Positions 7,854 to 15,318 of a stretch of 64,000 nt of DNA are shown here, piece by piece (the stretch's first letter is position 1; the number at the start of each line of letters is the position of its first letter). The notes below the pieces were generated by a model. The model ran no database searches. It had not been told where the DNA came from and worked only from the letters and a program-made list of their open reading frames with translations. Both the position numbers and the translations under genes were made by a program. The stretch lies in the NCBI RefSeq assembly GCF_009796785.1, contig NZ_CP047026.1, positions 3,888,501 through 3,952,500 of the forward strand, given 5' to 3'. Source of the DNA: Polaribacter sp. L3A8. Its GTDB lineage: Bacteria > Bacteroidota > Bacteroidia > Flavobacteriales > Flavobacteriaceae.

Positions 7854-8699
7854 TTAAGCGGTTAACTTTTTCATTCTAATAAGATGTTCATCTGCATTCC
7901 ATTTTTCCATTGGTGTTATACGTCCTAACAAGCCGTGAAGTCTTCTATTATTATAAAATTTCACGAAGCGTTTTAGTATTTGCTCTATTTCTCCAAAATA
8001 TTGGTAGTCCCACCTATTAAAGACTTCTTTTTTCAATATTCCATGATAGGCTTCTATATGTGCATTCTCTTCTGGGGTTGCTACGTGTGTAAATTCTTGT
8101 TGCACTCCAATGAGACCTAAATATTCACGTACTTTTTTTGCTATAAACTGGCTTCCATTATCACTTCTAATGACCACGTTTTGAGGGTAGTCATAATTTT
8201 CAAACAACTCAGAAAGTAGCGCTATAACGTGATTTTGTTTAATAGTAAAAGAAAAATAGTCTTTTACTATTCTTCGAGTGTGAACGTCAATAACTGATAG
8301 TAAATAAGCATTCTTTCCTACACTTGGTATCCAAACCATCTTTATATCCATCTCCAGGCATTCTAAAGGTCTAGAAGTTTGCACCTTTCTAAACTTTACA
8401 AACTTGCGTCCAGAACCACTTCTATCTATCCTATTATCAAGTTTCAACAAGCCTTCTTCCTTCATAATTCTATACAACTTTTTATGATTGATAGTGTAAC
8501 CATCTCTAGTTAAATAGCTGGTCATTAATCGATAACCACAATCTATAAACTCGTGCTTTAAAATCTCTTTTATAGACACAACTACAGCGTCTTGTAATAC
8601 AAAACCTTTAGTCTTGTGGAAAGTCTCTTTAGATGGCTTATTTCCTTTTTTACCGCCACTAGGTTCTCTATAATAGCTACTCGATACAATACCAACCAT
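7854..8699 (-). CDS. IS3-family transposase OrfB (rve integrase core)
   Basis: The 281-residue product holds the DDE catalytic core. The first Asp is in LECLEMDIKMVW (about residue 118), the second in VVIRSDNGSQF (about 180) and the Glu in TPEENAHIEAYHGILKKE (about 210-225), followed by FYNNRRLHGLLG. An N-terminal HTH_21-like region (about 35-90, CGYRLMTSYLTRDGYTINHKK) precedes it. The frame is open well upstream of this ATG, back past the A9 run at 8781-8789. The active enzyme is therefore most likely an OrfAB fusion made by -1 frameshifting. OrfB alone may also be made. Confidence 0.92.
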   Translation of the reverse strand: MVGIVSSSYYREPSGGKKGNKPSKETFHKTKGFVLQDAVVVSIKEILKHEFIDCGYRLMTSYLTRDGYTINHKKLYRIMKEEGLLKLDNRIDRSGSGRKFVKFRKVQTSRPLECLEMDIKMVWIPSVGKNAYLLSVIDVHTRRIVKDYFSFTIKQNHVIALLSELFENYDYPQNVVIRSDNGSQFIAKKVREYLGLIGVQQEFTHVATPEENAHIEAYHGILKKEVFNRWDYQYFGEIEQILKRFVKFYNNRRLHGLLGRITPMEKWNADEHLIRMKKLTA

Positions 8700-8749
8700 C
8701 TTTATAATCTTAGCCTTAGAGATTTTATGTTTGTTATAAATAGTGTCTA

Positions 8750-9061
8750 CTAGATCTTTCTTGGATCGGACGTCCCAAACTTTTTTTTTAAAAGCTCACG
8801 TTGCACTTCAAGCTCGATTTCTCTATCACTCAGCAATTTTCGTAACACTCGATTCTCTTCTTCAGCTGCTTTAAGTTCTTTACTTTTAGTGTCATAGGTA
8901 ACTTTTAAACCTGCTTCTCCTTTGTGCTCAAACTTCTTTTTCCAACTATAGAAAGTGCCAGTACTTACGCTGTATTTTCGGCAGGCCTCAACGATACCTA
9001 TTTCTTCGGAAACAGATAGTATTTCTAACTTCTGTTCTAAAGTCCATTTCTTGTATTTCAT
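8750..9061 (-). CDS. IS3-family OrfA, helix-turn-helix DNA-binding protein
   Basis: This 103-residue HTH_8-type protein (WTLEQKLEILSVSEEIGIVEACRKYSVSTGTFYSWKKKFEHKG) has a leucine-zipper-like tail (LKAAEEENRVLRKLLSDREIELEVQ). It binds the IS ends. Near its end the codons CTT TTA AAA AAA AAG TTT contain a run of nine A (8781-8789 on the plus strand as T9). A -1 slip there continues as KKKVWDVRSKKD into the OrfB frame, the standard route to the OrfAB transposase in this family. Confidence 0.9.
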   Translation of the reverse strand: MKYKKWTLEQKLEILSVSEEIGIVEACRKYSVSTGTFYSWKKKFEHKGEAGLKVTYDTKSKELKAAEEENRVLRKLLSDREIELEVQRELLKKKFGTSDPRKI

Positions 9062-9123
9062 ATCTCAAATATATTAGTTTTGAAATTTAAAATATCACTC
9101 CGAACTTATTGGGGGCTAAAATA

Positions 9124-9128
9124 ATGGG
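9124..9128. repeat. Target site duplication, right copy (ATGGG)
   Basis: This is the second copy of the 5-bp duplication flanking the IS3-family element. It lies in codons 8-9 of the interrupted helix-turn-helix gene. Confidence 0.85.
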
Positions 9129-9213
9129 TCTGTATAGTTTGCATTCATAATCTATAGTTTTTTATGTTATGAGTGCAATTTTAGCTAATAAAGCATATAA
9201 GAATTAGTTCGAA

Positions 9214-10020
9214 TTAATTCATTTTTTGGTTCTTTTTTAGTTTATCTAAAAAAAGTATAATATCCTTTTCGTTTGCTATATCAGTATCTTGTTTTAAAAC
9301 ATCAATATAATCTGAATTTTTATCCTCTCTAAGAAAGATTTCAAAATTACTTATTTTATTAAAAGTGTTTTTCACTACATCTGTACTAACAAGTGTTTTG
9401 TAAAGGTTAGATTCTTTCTTTATTATTTTATTATTTCTATCTGTATAATTAAAATATTCAAAAGGAGTTTTCTTAAACTTATCTAAAATCATATATTTTA
9501 CAACTATTAAGTTGTATTCAGATTTAGCTTTCTTCTTTATTAACTTTGTTTGTTTTGTGTTTTCTCTTGATTCACTATTATTTTTTTCTAAATCAATAGA
9601 ATGCTTTTCCTCAATCATAGAAAAAATAGTTTTCAAACTAACAAAAAAATCTCCTCTTTTATCTTTTACAACATTGTTCGCAAAGACTTCTTGTTTACTT
9701 TCAAAAAAATCATTTGTATATAAAGTATTTTCTTTTTTTAATCTATTAAAATAATCAGTAATAATATCATAGCTTATATCACAATATTCTTCTAATGTAT
9801 TTATCTTTTTACGATATGATATTAAATCCTCAATGAAAGGGTGCTGCATTACGAGACTTAAAAAATTAAGTTCATTTTTATTATCCCAATGAATTATTTG
9901 ATTTTTGTTAAAAGGAATTGAATCAAAAGCAAAATAGAATCTTTTATTAAAGTATTGTTTGCTATCAGAGTAAAATTCTCGTTGAATAAAATTATGTAGT
10001 TTTAAAAATTTTGTTTTCAT
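9214..10020 (-). CDS. Unknown protein between ssrA and the helix-turn-helix gene
   Basis: I do not recognise this 268-residue protein. It is soluble, rich in Lys, Asn, Phe and Asp, with no signal peptide and no membrane segment. A Lys-rich linker with ENTKQTKLIKKKAKSEYN lies near residues 155-172 between two predicted helical halves. It occupies the place next to the ssrA 3' end where mobile elements of this type normally keep a tyrosine recombinase. It shows none of the Arg-His-x-x-Arg-Tyr residues of one. It may be an element-specific regulator or cargo. The stop lies 66 bases from the start of the next gene in the same direction. Confidence 0.75.
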   Translation of the reverse strand: MKTKFLKLHNFIQREFYSDSKQYFNKRFYFAFDSIPFNKNQIIHWDNKNELNFLSLVMQHPFIEDLISYRKKINTLEEYCDISYDIITDYFNRLKKENTLYTNDFFESKQEVFANNVVKDKRGDFFVSLKTIFSMIEEKHSIDLEKNNSESRENTKQTKLIKKKAKSEYNLIVVKYMILDKFKKTPFEYFNYTDRNNKIIKKESNLYKTLVSTDVVKNTFNKISNFEIFLREDKNSDYIDVLKQDTDIANEKDIILFLDKLKKNQKMN

Positions 10021-10124
10021 ATTAAAGAATAACTTATATTGAACAATAAAATTAGTAAATTTGAATCATAGAAACTACAATAATTTGAAGTAAATATATT
10101 GTCAACGACTATGTCAACGCAAAT

Positions 10125-10157
10125 AAAAAACCCTTACAAACACTAGGTTTATAAGGG
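10125..10157 (-). terminator. ssrA terminator
   Basis: On the minus strand the stem CCCTTATAAAC, a 5-base loop and GTTTGTAAGGG (one G-U pair) are followed by T6. It sits 8 bases beyond the tmRNA 3' end. It shows that the terminator lies between ssrA and the element genes. Confidence 0.85.
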
Positions 10158-10164
10158 TATTTTG

Positions 10165-10555
10165 TGGAGACGCCGAGAATCGAACTCGGGTCCAAACGAG
10201 CAGCCAAAAGGCTTTCTACATACTTAGTTCTTTCTTAATTTTCGACTAAAAGTTGATTAAGAACAATCTGCTTTTAGCTTAACTTCTTTAGTTTCAAAAA
10301 CCCTCCGAAGTACCAGGTTTTCTATATTTACTTTTACGATATCCAAAAGTGAAACGCCGTAAATCAGGGCTTTCCGTGGACATAAAGCTTGCACACCTAG
10401 TGTGCCGAGGCCAATCCTACTGTGATTCGGATTAAGCAGCTAAAGCGTAGTTATCTTCGCCGTTTAAAAAGTTGAAATTAGGTTTAACGAGTGTTATTTC
10501 ATAACTCGGTATGCTTACAAATTCACTGTCCTCGCTGTCAAAACCAGTCGTCCCC
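10165..10555 (-). ncRNA. ssrA: tmRNA (transfer-messenger RNA)
   Basis: The 5' end GGGGACGACTGGTTTTGACAG (from 10555) pairs with the 3' end CGTCTCC in a 7-bp acceptor stem. The 3' end carries the T-arm block GGACCCGAGTTCGATTC, and the discriminator base A is at 10165. The CCA is not encoded. The tag reading frame at 10461-10432 encodes GEDNYALAA and stops with TAA, matching the YALAA ending of Bacteroidota tags. tmRNA rescues ribosomes stalled on broken messages and marks the product for proteolysis. Its 3' end is a common attachment site, and a mobilizable element lies directly beyond it. Confidence 0.97.
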
Positions 10556-10570
10556 GTTTTAATAGTTTGT

Positions 10571-10659
10571 GCGTTACCACGAAAAAAAATCGTGGTCAGG
10601 CTTTCCGTTATATCTTTTTAATGAAAAATTAAAAAGGATGTCACTTCAATCCTTAACGC
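10571..10659 (-). repeat. Interspersed stem-loop repeat, copy 1
   Basis: On the minus strand it runs from GCGTTAAGGATTGAAG to GTAACGC, so the outer ends pair. Inside are a perfect hairpin ACCACGA-A6-TCGTGGT and the block GGAAAGCCTG. The same start, GCGTTAAGGATTGAA, and an AAAGCCTG...AACGC end occur in the second copy at 25057-25138. This copy lies just upstream of the mature tmRNA 5' end, behind a TACTTTTG box (10666-10673), so it may be part of the ssrA precursor leader. Confidence 0.75.
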
Positions 10660-10775
10660 GGTCTGCAAAAGTATAAAAAATACAGTTGCTTATCACCATA
10701 AATTCTAATATCTTCGAGCAAATATTATACCAATCCTACAGAACTTGTTTCAAGGTCTCTAAAAACACTAAAATT

Positions 10776-11981
10776 ATGAAGTTTGGCATTATAAAAGAAC
10801 GTAAAAACCCACCAGATAGAAGAGTTGTTTTTTCACCAGGAAAGCTACAAGAATTTAAGAAAAACTATCCGGAAGCGGCTATTAAAGTAGAATCTTCAGA
10901 TATTAGAGTCTTTTCTAACGAAGCTTATAAAGCTGCAGGATTAGAGGTAACTGAAAATGTGTCAGACTGCGATGTTTTATTTGGTGTCAAAGAAGTGCCA
11001 ATTGAGGCTTTAATCAACAATAAAAAATATTTTTTCTTTAGTCACACTATTAAAAAGCAACCCTATAACAGAAAATTGTTATTAGCTATTCTAGAAAAAA
11101 ACATAGAATTATATGATCATGAAACGATTGTAGGTGAAAACGGAATGCGTTTAATTGGTTTTGGTCGTTATGCAGGTATTGTTGGTGCTTACAATGGTTT
11201 TAGAGCAATAGGTTTAACAAACGAAACATTTAATTTACCAAAAGCAGCAACGTTAGATAGCCAAAAAGAACTAATAGCTGAATTAAAGAAAATAAAATTA
11301 CCAAACATAAAAATTCTTTTAACAGGAAACGGAAAAGTGGCTTACGGAGCAAAAGAAATGTTAGATGGAATAAATATTAAAGAAGTTTCTGTAAATGAAT
11401 ATTTAAACAACTCGTTTAACGAGCCTGTTTACTGTTTGGCAGATGTGTTAGATTATAACAAGCGTAAAGACGGACAGATTATTGATAATTTCGATTTTTA
11501 TGAGCATCCTGAAAATTACGAATCTGATTTTATGCGTTTTGCAAAAGTAACAGACTTTTTTATTGCTGGTCATTTTTATGGCAACGGAGCACCTTATTTA
11601 TTTACAAGAGAAGATGCAAAAGCCAAAGATTTTCATATAAAATTTGTGGCAGACATTTCTTGCGATGTAGATGGTCCTGTTGCTTCAACTTTAAAAGCAT
11701 CAACCATTGCAGATCCTATTTATGGTTACCATCCACAAACGGAGTCTGAAGTTAGTTTTAAAAACAAAGATGCTATTGTTGTAATGGCAGTAGACAATTT
11801 ACCTTGTGAATTGCCTAAAGATGCAAGTGAAGGTTTTGGAGAAATGTTTTTACAAAACGTAATTCCTGCTTTTTTTAATAACGATAAAGACGGCGTTTTA
11901 CAACGTGCAAAAATGACAGAAAACGGAAAATTGACCCCACGTTTTTCTTATTTACAAGATTATATTGAAGGAAAAGAATAA
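10776..11981 (+). CDS. Saccharopine/alanine dehydrogenase-like NAD(P) oxidoreductase
   Basis: The 401-residue protein begins MKFGIIKERKNPPDRRVVFSP, the N-terminal pattern of the alanine dehydrogenase/transhydrogenase and LYS1 saccharopine dehydrogenase family (basic KERK then substrate-loop R). A glycine-rich nucleotide-binding turn follows at about ILLTGNGKVAYGAKEML (residues 177-193), and an SHTIKKQPYN block (about 96-105) matches LYS1 enzymes. The substrate is not certain; in Flavobacteriaceae these are annotated only as NAD(P)-dependent oxidoreductases. I chose the ATG at 10776 because the longer frame back to 10686 adds 30 residues absent from the family fold. The stop overlaps the next start as TAATG. 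Confidence 0.8.
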   Translation: MKFGIIKERKNPPDRRVVFSPGKLQEFKKNYPEAAIKVESSDIRVFSNEAYKAAGLEVTENVSDCDVLFGVKEVPIEALINNKKYFFFSHTIKKQPYNRKLLLAILEKNIELYDHETIVGENGMRLIGFGRYAGIVGAYNGFRAIGLTNETFNLPKAATLDSQKELIAELKKIKLPNIKILLTGNGKVAYGAKEMLDGINIKEVSVNEYLNNSFNEPVYCLADVLDYNKRKDGQIIDNFDFYEHPENYESDFMRFAKVTDFFIAGHFYGNGAPYLFTREDAKAKDFHIKFVADISCDVDGPVASTLKASTIADPIYGYHPQTESEVSFKNKDAIVVMAVDNLPCELPKDASEGFGEMFLQNVIPAFFNNDKDGVLQRAKMTENGKLTPRFSYLQDYIEGKE

Positions 11982-12208
11982 TGATTCAAGACAGACAGTT
12001 TCTTATCGATTTAGCAAAAATGAAAATGCCTTTTGGAAAATACCAAGGCAGATATTTAATCAATTTACCAGAACATTATATAGTTTGGTATAAAAATAAA
12101 GGCTTCCCTAATGGAAAATTAGGAAAACAAATGGAATTGGTTTATGAACTGCAACTAAATGGATTAGAAGATATTATTAGAAAAATTCAACAAGATTTTA
12201 CTTCATAA
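11981..12208 (+). CDS. DUF3820 family small protein
   Basis: This 75-residue protein contains MPFGKYQGRYLINLPEHYIVWY (about residues 15-36), the MxFGKYKGxxlxdlPxxYlxW signature of DUF3820. A short helical tail follows (KQMELVYELQLNGLEDIIRKI). The family is cytoplasmic and has no firm biochemical role. Its start overlaps the stop of the dehydrogenase-like gene by one base, so the two are translationally coupled. Confidence 0.85.
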   Translation: MIQDRQFLIDLAKMKMPFGKYQGRYLINLPEHYIVWYKNKGFPNGKLGKQMELVYELQLNGLEDIIRKIQQDFTS

Positions 12209-12574
12209 ATAATGTTTTTTGGTAGAAAACTGTTTATCTGATACGGTGCAATCTTGCATTATGTGTTAGGTTATACATTGATGCGAGGTACAAAATCTGT
12301 GTAATTCGATACAATTTTGTTGGTAATAACTGCATCCGCAGAAAGATTTGAGGTAGCTTGTATTGTCATAAAAATTACTGTTTTTCCTCAGGATTAAATC
12401 ACTTTTATAAATTAGAATTAATTTTTATAGCTCTAATGATTCATACATTAAGAGCTATCATTTACGTAGTTGTGCTTTTTTATTTATTCCCTTATAAAAA
12501 AAACAGGAAAAACCCTTAAAGTGCTGGTGGTTATTGTTTTGTATATTAGATTCTACAAATTTAAAACAAATAAC

Positions 12575-14590
12575 ATGAAAAATTTACTAAATTTTACCTT
12601 AATATTATTTTTTACTTTGGGAATAAATGCTCAAATTAAAAAAACAGACACCGTTAAAAAATCAGTTAAAAAGGGTAGGCTAATCAAACTGAAAACTAAC
12701 CCAAAATTGATAAAAAAAGACACCGAAGACAAAGAGATTCCTAAAAAATATTATAGCCTTAATGGGAGTAAATCAGGCGTAATTAATGCCAAGAATCCAA
12801 AATTTTCTTTTCTAAAAAACTTTAAAGTAAAAGATAATTTTTCTAGTATTTCTGATACGTATGGAGAGAGGAGTGTTACAGTTATTAGTGATGATGAAAA
12901 AAACTCCATCGAAACGACTGTTGTAGATACAAGTGGTAAAGAATTAGAAGATGGTTTAGAATGTGTTAATCAAACTATTACCGTAAACGCAAATAGTAGT
13001 TCTTTTAAAGAGTTTGTAGAAGAAGCTGTGCCAACTTGGATAAAACCTGGAGTTATTTTGAATGTAACTGATTTTTTAAATTTTAATAGAAGACCAGTTG
13101 TTGCGGCAAGAAAACCTATTACAATTTTCACTGATTTGAATAGAAATGGAAGTGTTACCGAAATTATTGAAAACCCTGGTTCAATTAGTCAAATACAAAC
13201 CGCAGTAAATAACTTAAATAAAGGCGGAAACGTGATGTCTAATTTTGCCCCAGAGTATACAGAAGTTCATAATATAGATGAATTTAGTTTTGAGGTTTAT
13301 GGCGAGTATAGAAACAATATTATAGGTATTGAAACAGCTGCTAGCTATGCAAATAGAAATAGAAAAGAAAGTCATTATTATATTGTTGAGGTTTTTCAAA
13401 ATATGTTTAGCATCTCTGTAGAGGGGTTAGATGCCGAGCAAGTTTTTGTAGAAGAACAACCTAATATGCAAGATTTTTTATATGTGTCTAAAGTAAATTA
13501 TGGTCGTAGAATTATTGTGGTTTTAGAAACTAAATTTAAATTAAATACTAAAGAAACAGATTTAAGTGTAGAAATAGATAGATTATTTCAAGATGGAGGT
13601 GTAGAGTATAACTCTAATCGTTTAAAAGTTAAAAATGAAGTTACAATTAAAGCCCTTTTTTATGGTGGAGATCCAACAACAGATTATAGATTAGTTGGAA
13701 ATTTAATTGAATCTGGTGGTTTAAATGCGGGGGCTAGTTTAAGGAGTTACTTTGAAAGCCTTCCATCTAACTCAGAGCAAGCTGCACCTATAAGTTATGA
13801 GCTTAGTAATTTAAATAACGAACGTTTAGGTATGAGAAGTGTTTTTACACAAAATATTAGAACATGTACTCCTAAATTAACCAATAATTTAAAGTTAAAA
13901 GTAACGCTTACAGGAATTCAGAATATTCAAACTAGAGATTCTCAAGATAGAAAGTTAACTGATATTTATGGTTTACAACAATATATTGAATACAAGAAAA
14001 CAAGGTCTACATTTAATAATATGAACCTAAAAAGTATTCCTGGTAAAGAACAGTATCCCATGTTTTCTAATAGAATAGGTGTTGCAAATGAAGATGGTAT
14101 AATCCATACCAACCAAATTATAAATGGTAATGGAGACAATACAATTACAGTAAAGCAAGATAGAAGTCTTAATCCAGAACAAATTAATAATTCATTAATA
14201 TTTACTATTACACCTAACCTATTTGATGAGTCTGTAAATACTCGTTTTAGAATACATTCATGGTTAAAAGAATATACAAAACTTAAAAACGGATTAAATA
14301 AGAACGTTAATCCTAAAGTACTTGTAGATTGGGCTTATATTGATGTAGATTTAAAAAAAATTATTCAAAATTTAATGTACCCAGATTCAGGAATGCTTTT
14401 TGATAAACCTTATCCTGATACGAGGTTACAAACAGGTGATAGCTTTTTGATAGAAGAAGGAGGTACAAATGTAATGATGCCGCTAGCTAAAAGTAAAAAC
14501 GGAAATGCTTTAGTAGGGCCAATAAAGCTAAATTTACCTGGCACAGAAACAACTGCTATTGCTTGGTATGAGTTTAGGTTGGTAGATTAA
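12575..14590 (+). CDS. Secreted cholesterol-dependent-cytolysin-like (CDCL) protein
   Basis: The 671-residue protein starts with a signal peptide (MKNLLNFTLILFFTLGINAQ). A basic low-complexity stretch follows and then a thiol-activated-cytolysin-type core. Family-like blocks occur in the right order: PGVILNVTDFL...ARKPITIFTDL (about 163-187), SKVNYGRRIIVVLETKF (about 305-321), VTIKALFYGGDP (about 355-367) and AAPISYELSNL (about 407-417). In classical toxins these correspond to the pre-barrel strand, the YGRxxYLKLET segment, the YGG hairpin and the VPISY strand. The Trp-rich undecapeptide ECTGLAWEWWR is absent, and a longer C-terminal beta region takes its place. This fits the long subunit of CDC-like two-component pore formers described in Elizabethkingia. 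No short partner lies nearby. The upstream ATG at 12470 would bury the signal peptide. Confidence 0.75.
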   Translation: MKNLLNFTLILFFTLGINAQIKKTDTVKKSVKKGRLIKLKTNPKLIKKDTEDKEIPKKYYSLNGSKSGVINAKNPKFSFLKNFKVKDNFSSISDTYGERSVTVISDDEKNSIETTVVDTSGKELEDGLECVNQTITVNANSSSFKEFVEEAVPTWIKPGVILNVTDFLNFNRRPVVAARKPITIFTDLNRNGSVTEIIENPGSISQIQTAVNNLNKGGNVMSNFAPEYTEVHNIDEFSFEVYGEYRNNIIGIETAASYANRNRKESHYYIVEVFQNMFSISVEGLDAEQVFVEEQPNMQDFLYVSKVNYGRRIIVVLETKFKLNTKETDLSVEIDRLFQDGGVEYNSNRLKVKNEVTIKALFYGGDPTTDYRLVGNLIESGGLNAGASLRSYFESLPSNSEQAAPISYELSNLNNERLGMRSVFTQNIRTCTPKLTNNLKLKVTLTGIQNIQTRDSQDRKLTDIYGLQQYIEYKKTRSTFNNMNLKSIPGKEQYPMFSNRIGVANEDGIIHTNQIINGNGDNTITVKQDRSLNPEQINNSLIFTITPNLFDESVNTRFRIHSWLKEYTKLKNGLNKNVNPKVLVDWAYIDVDLKKIIQNLMYPDSGMLFDKPYPDTRLQTGDSFLIEEGGTNVMMPLAKSKNGNALVGPIKLNLPGTETTAIAWYEFRLVD

Positions 14591-14920
14591 TTATTTTATT
14601 TGCTTTATTATTAGAGCTACAATGTGTTGTTGCTTTTGATTTTAACTAAAAATAATTCCTCGAGATTTAATTTCGAGGTTTTTTACTTTACCGATTATTT
14701 CAATCTTTACAATAGAACATAAATCTAATGTAAGTTTTAAACAATACTCCAACTTTAAAAGTAAATTAATATCACGAAATGCTATTTCTATATAAATTGT
14801 AAAATCGTTAAAATCATCATTTACAATAATTACCGTTGGTAAAGAAACTAGTTTTACTGATAAAAATTTGGCCTTTCGTTTTTTTTTAAGGAGTTATAAT
14901 CGTTTCAACTTTAAGCTTAT
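14591..14920. other. 330-bp gap with one terminator
   Basis: It holds the terminator of the cytolysin-like gene (14658-14684). The minus strand from about 14895 to 14645 is open for some 83 codons but has no start codon near its beginning and shows no recognisable domain. Nothing else is seen. Confidence 0.5.
14658..14684 (+). terminator. Terminator after the cytolysin-like gene
   Basis: A near-perfect palindrome, CCTCGAGATTTAATTTCGAGG, is followed by T6. Confidence 0.85.
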
Positions 14921-15130
14921 TTAATAAGAGTTTGTTCTATCATTTTTAAATTTAATAGACATTAAAACACCAACCAAAATACCTATAGAAAAGCTACCTA
15001 AAATTACCAATACTCTAGAAATTGATACTTTCCAAAATAAAAAATTGACGTCTGTGGCTTCTGCATTTTGTATAGAAAAAACAACTATAAGAATTATAAA
15101 AATAAGGGATAAAATATTTTTTAACTTCAT
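14921..15130 (-). CDS. LapA/DUF1049 small inner-membrane protein
   Basis: This 69-residue protein has two membrane helices, ILSLIFIILIVVFSIQNA (about residues 5-22) and SRVLVILGSFSIGILVGVLMSI (about 38-59). They are separated by the short VNFLFWKVSIS loop, and the IQNAE..VNFLFW..S pattern is that of LapA-domain (DUF1049) proteins. In Escherichia coli LapA works with LapB in controlling lipopolysaccharide synthesis; in Bacteroidota the role is unproven. It is divergent from the ECF sigma factor gene. Its promoter has the same GTGACTT-N12-TGTGTT layout as that of the sigma factor, so it is probably a regulon member. Confidence 0.85.
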   Translation of the reverse strand: MKLKNILSLIFIILIVVFSIQNAEATDVNFLFWKVSISRVLVILGSFSIGILVGVLMSIKFKNDRTNSY

Positions 15131-15158
15131 GGTATTAGAGTTTTATATTCATATAGAA

Positions 15159-15183
15159 AACACAAACAAAATTAAAAAGTCAC
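15159..15183 (-). promoter_or_regulatory. ECF-type promoter for lapA
   Basis: On the minus strand GTGACTT (15183-15177), a 12-bp spacer and TGTGTT (15164-15159) lie 29 bases ahead of the lapA ATG. The stretch GTGACTTTTTAA is also found in the sigma-factor promoter at 15272. Confidence 0.75.
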
Positions 15184-15271
15184 CTTTTAATTAGTTTCCT
15201 TAAATAAAATTAACCTTATAAATGAGAAATAAAAATGTATATTAATATATAATTATTTCTATAATAATAAA

Positions 15272-15296
15272 GTGACTTTTTAAAATTACTTGTGTT
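15272..15296 (+). promoter_or_regulatory. ECF-type promoter for the sigma factor operon
   Basis: GTGACTT (15272-15278), a 12-bp spacer and TGTGTT (15291-15296), followed by GTAT, lie 22 bases ahead of the sigma factor ATG. The match to three other promoters of the cluster suggests the sigma factor drives its own operon. Confidence 0.75.
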
Positions 15297-15318
15297 GTAT
15301 GTTTAAAGACAATATTAA

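Larger units (their letters stand above)
7804..9123 (-). mobile_element. Complete IS3-family insertion sequence, about 1320 bp
   Basis: The ends match as imperfect inverted repeats: TGTTTTGACCCCTATAA from 7804 and, on the other strand, TATTTTAGCCCCCAATAA from 9123. Inside are overlapping-type orfA and orfB with an A9 slippery run. A perfect 5-bp direct repeat ATGGG flanks the element. All parts look intact, so it is probably a recent and possibly active insertion. Confidence 0.92.
7533..9148 (-). pseudogene. Helix-turn-helix gene (MerR/excisionase-like) split by IS3 element
   Basis: The 5' part starts at the ATG at 9148 (MNANYTDP, codons to 9124) and the 3' part runs from 7803 to the TGA at 7533. 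Joining them with one copy of the ATGGG target duplication restores one open frame of 96 codons. The rebuilt protein has a helical lead (QLSELKNIVLEIK, 15-27) and then a MerR/HTH_17-type segment, YYTYQQVADLLHVDYQSIRN (38-57). It ends in a basic stretch, GPRKKRIHHFQIF. Such proteins are common in Bacteroidota mobile elements as excisionase-like or control factors. The 3' part has no obvious start codon of its own. Confidence 0.9.

Noticed and set aside
9214..10020. Tyrosine recombinase next to ssrA
   Set aside because: The protein lacks the Arg, HxxR and Tyr residues of the family, so the position alone does not justify the name.
12209..12470. Possible RNA or decayed gene between DUF3820 and the cytolysin-like gene
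   Set aside because: No tRNA fold, no long open frame and no clear terminator. I see only AT-rich sequence.
13214..13399. Minus-strand frame of 61 codons inside the cytolysin-like gene
   Set aside because: It is a shadow of the coding strand without start signals or homology.
14645..14895. 83-codon open stretch on the minus strand
   Set aside because: No start codon near its beginning, it covers the terminator of the preceding gene and has no domain. It might be a gene remnant, but I cannot support it.
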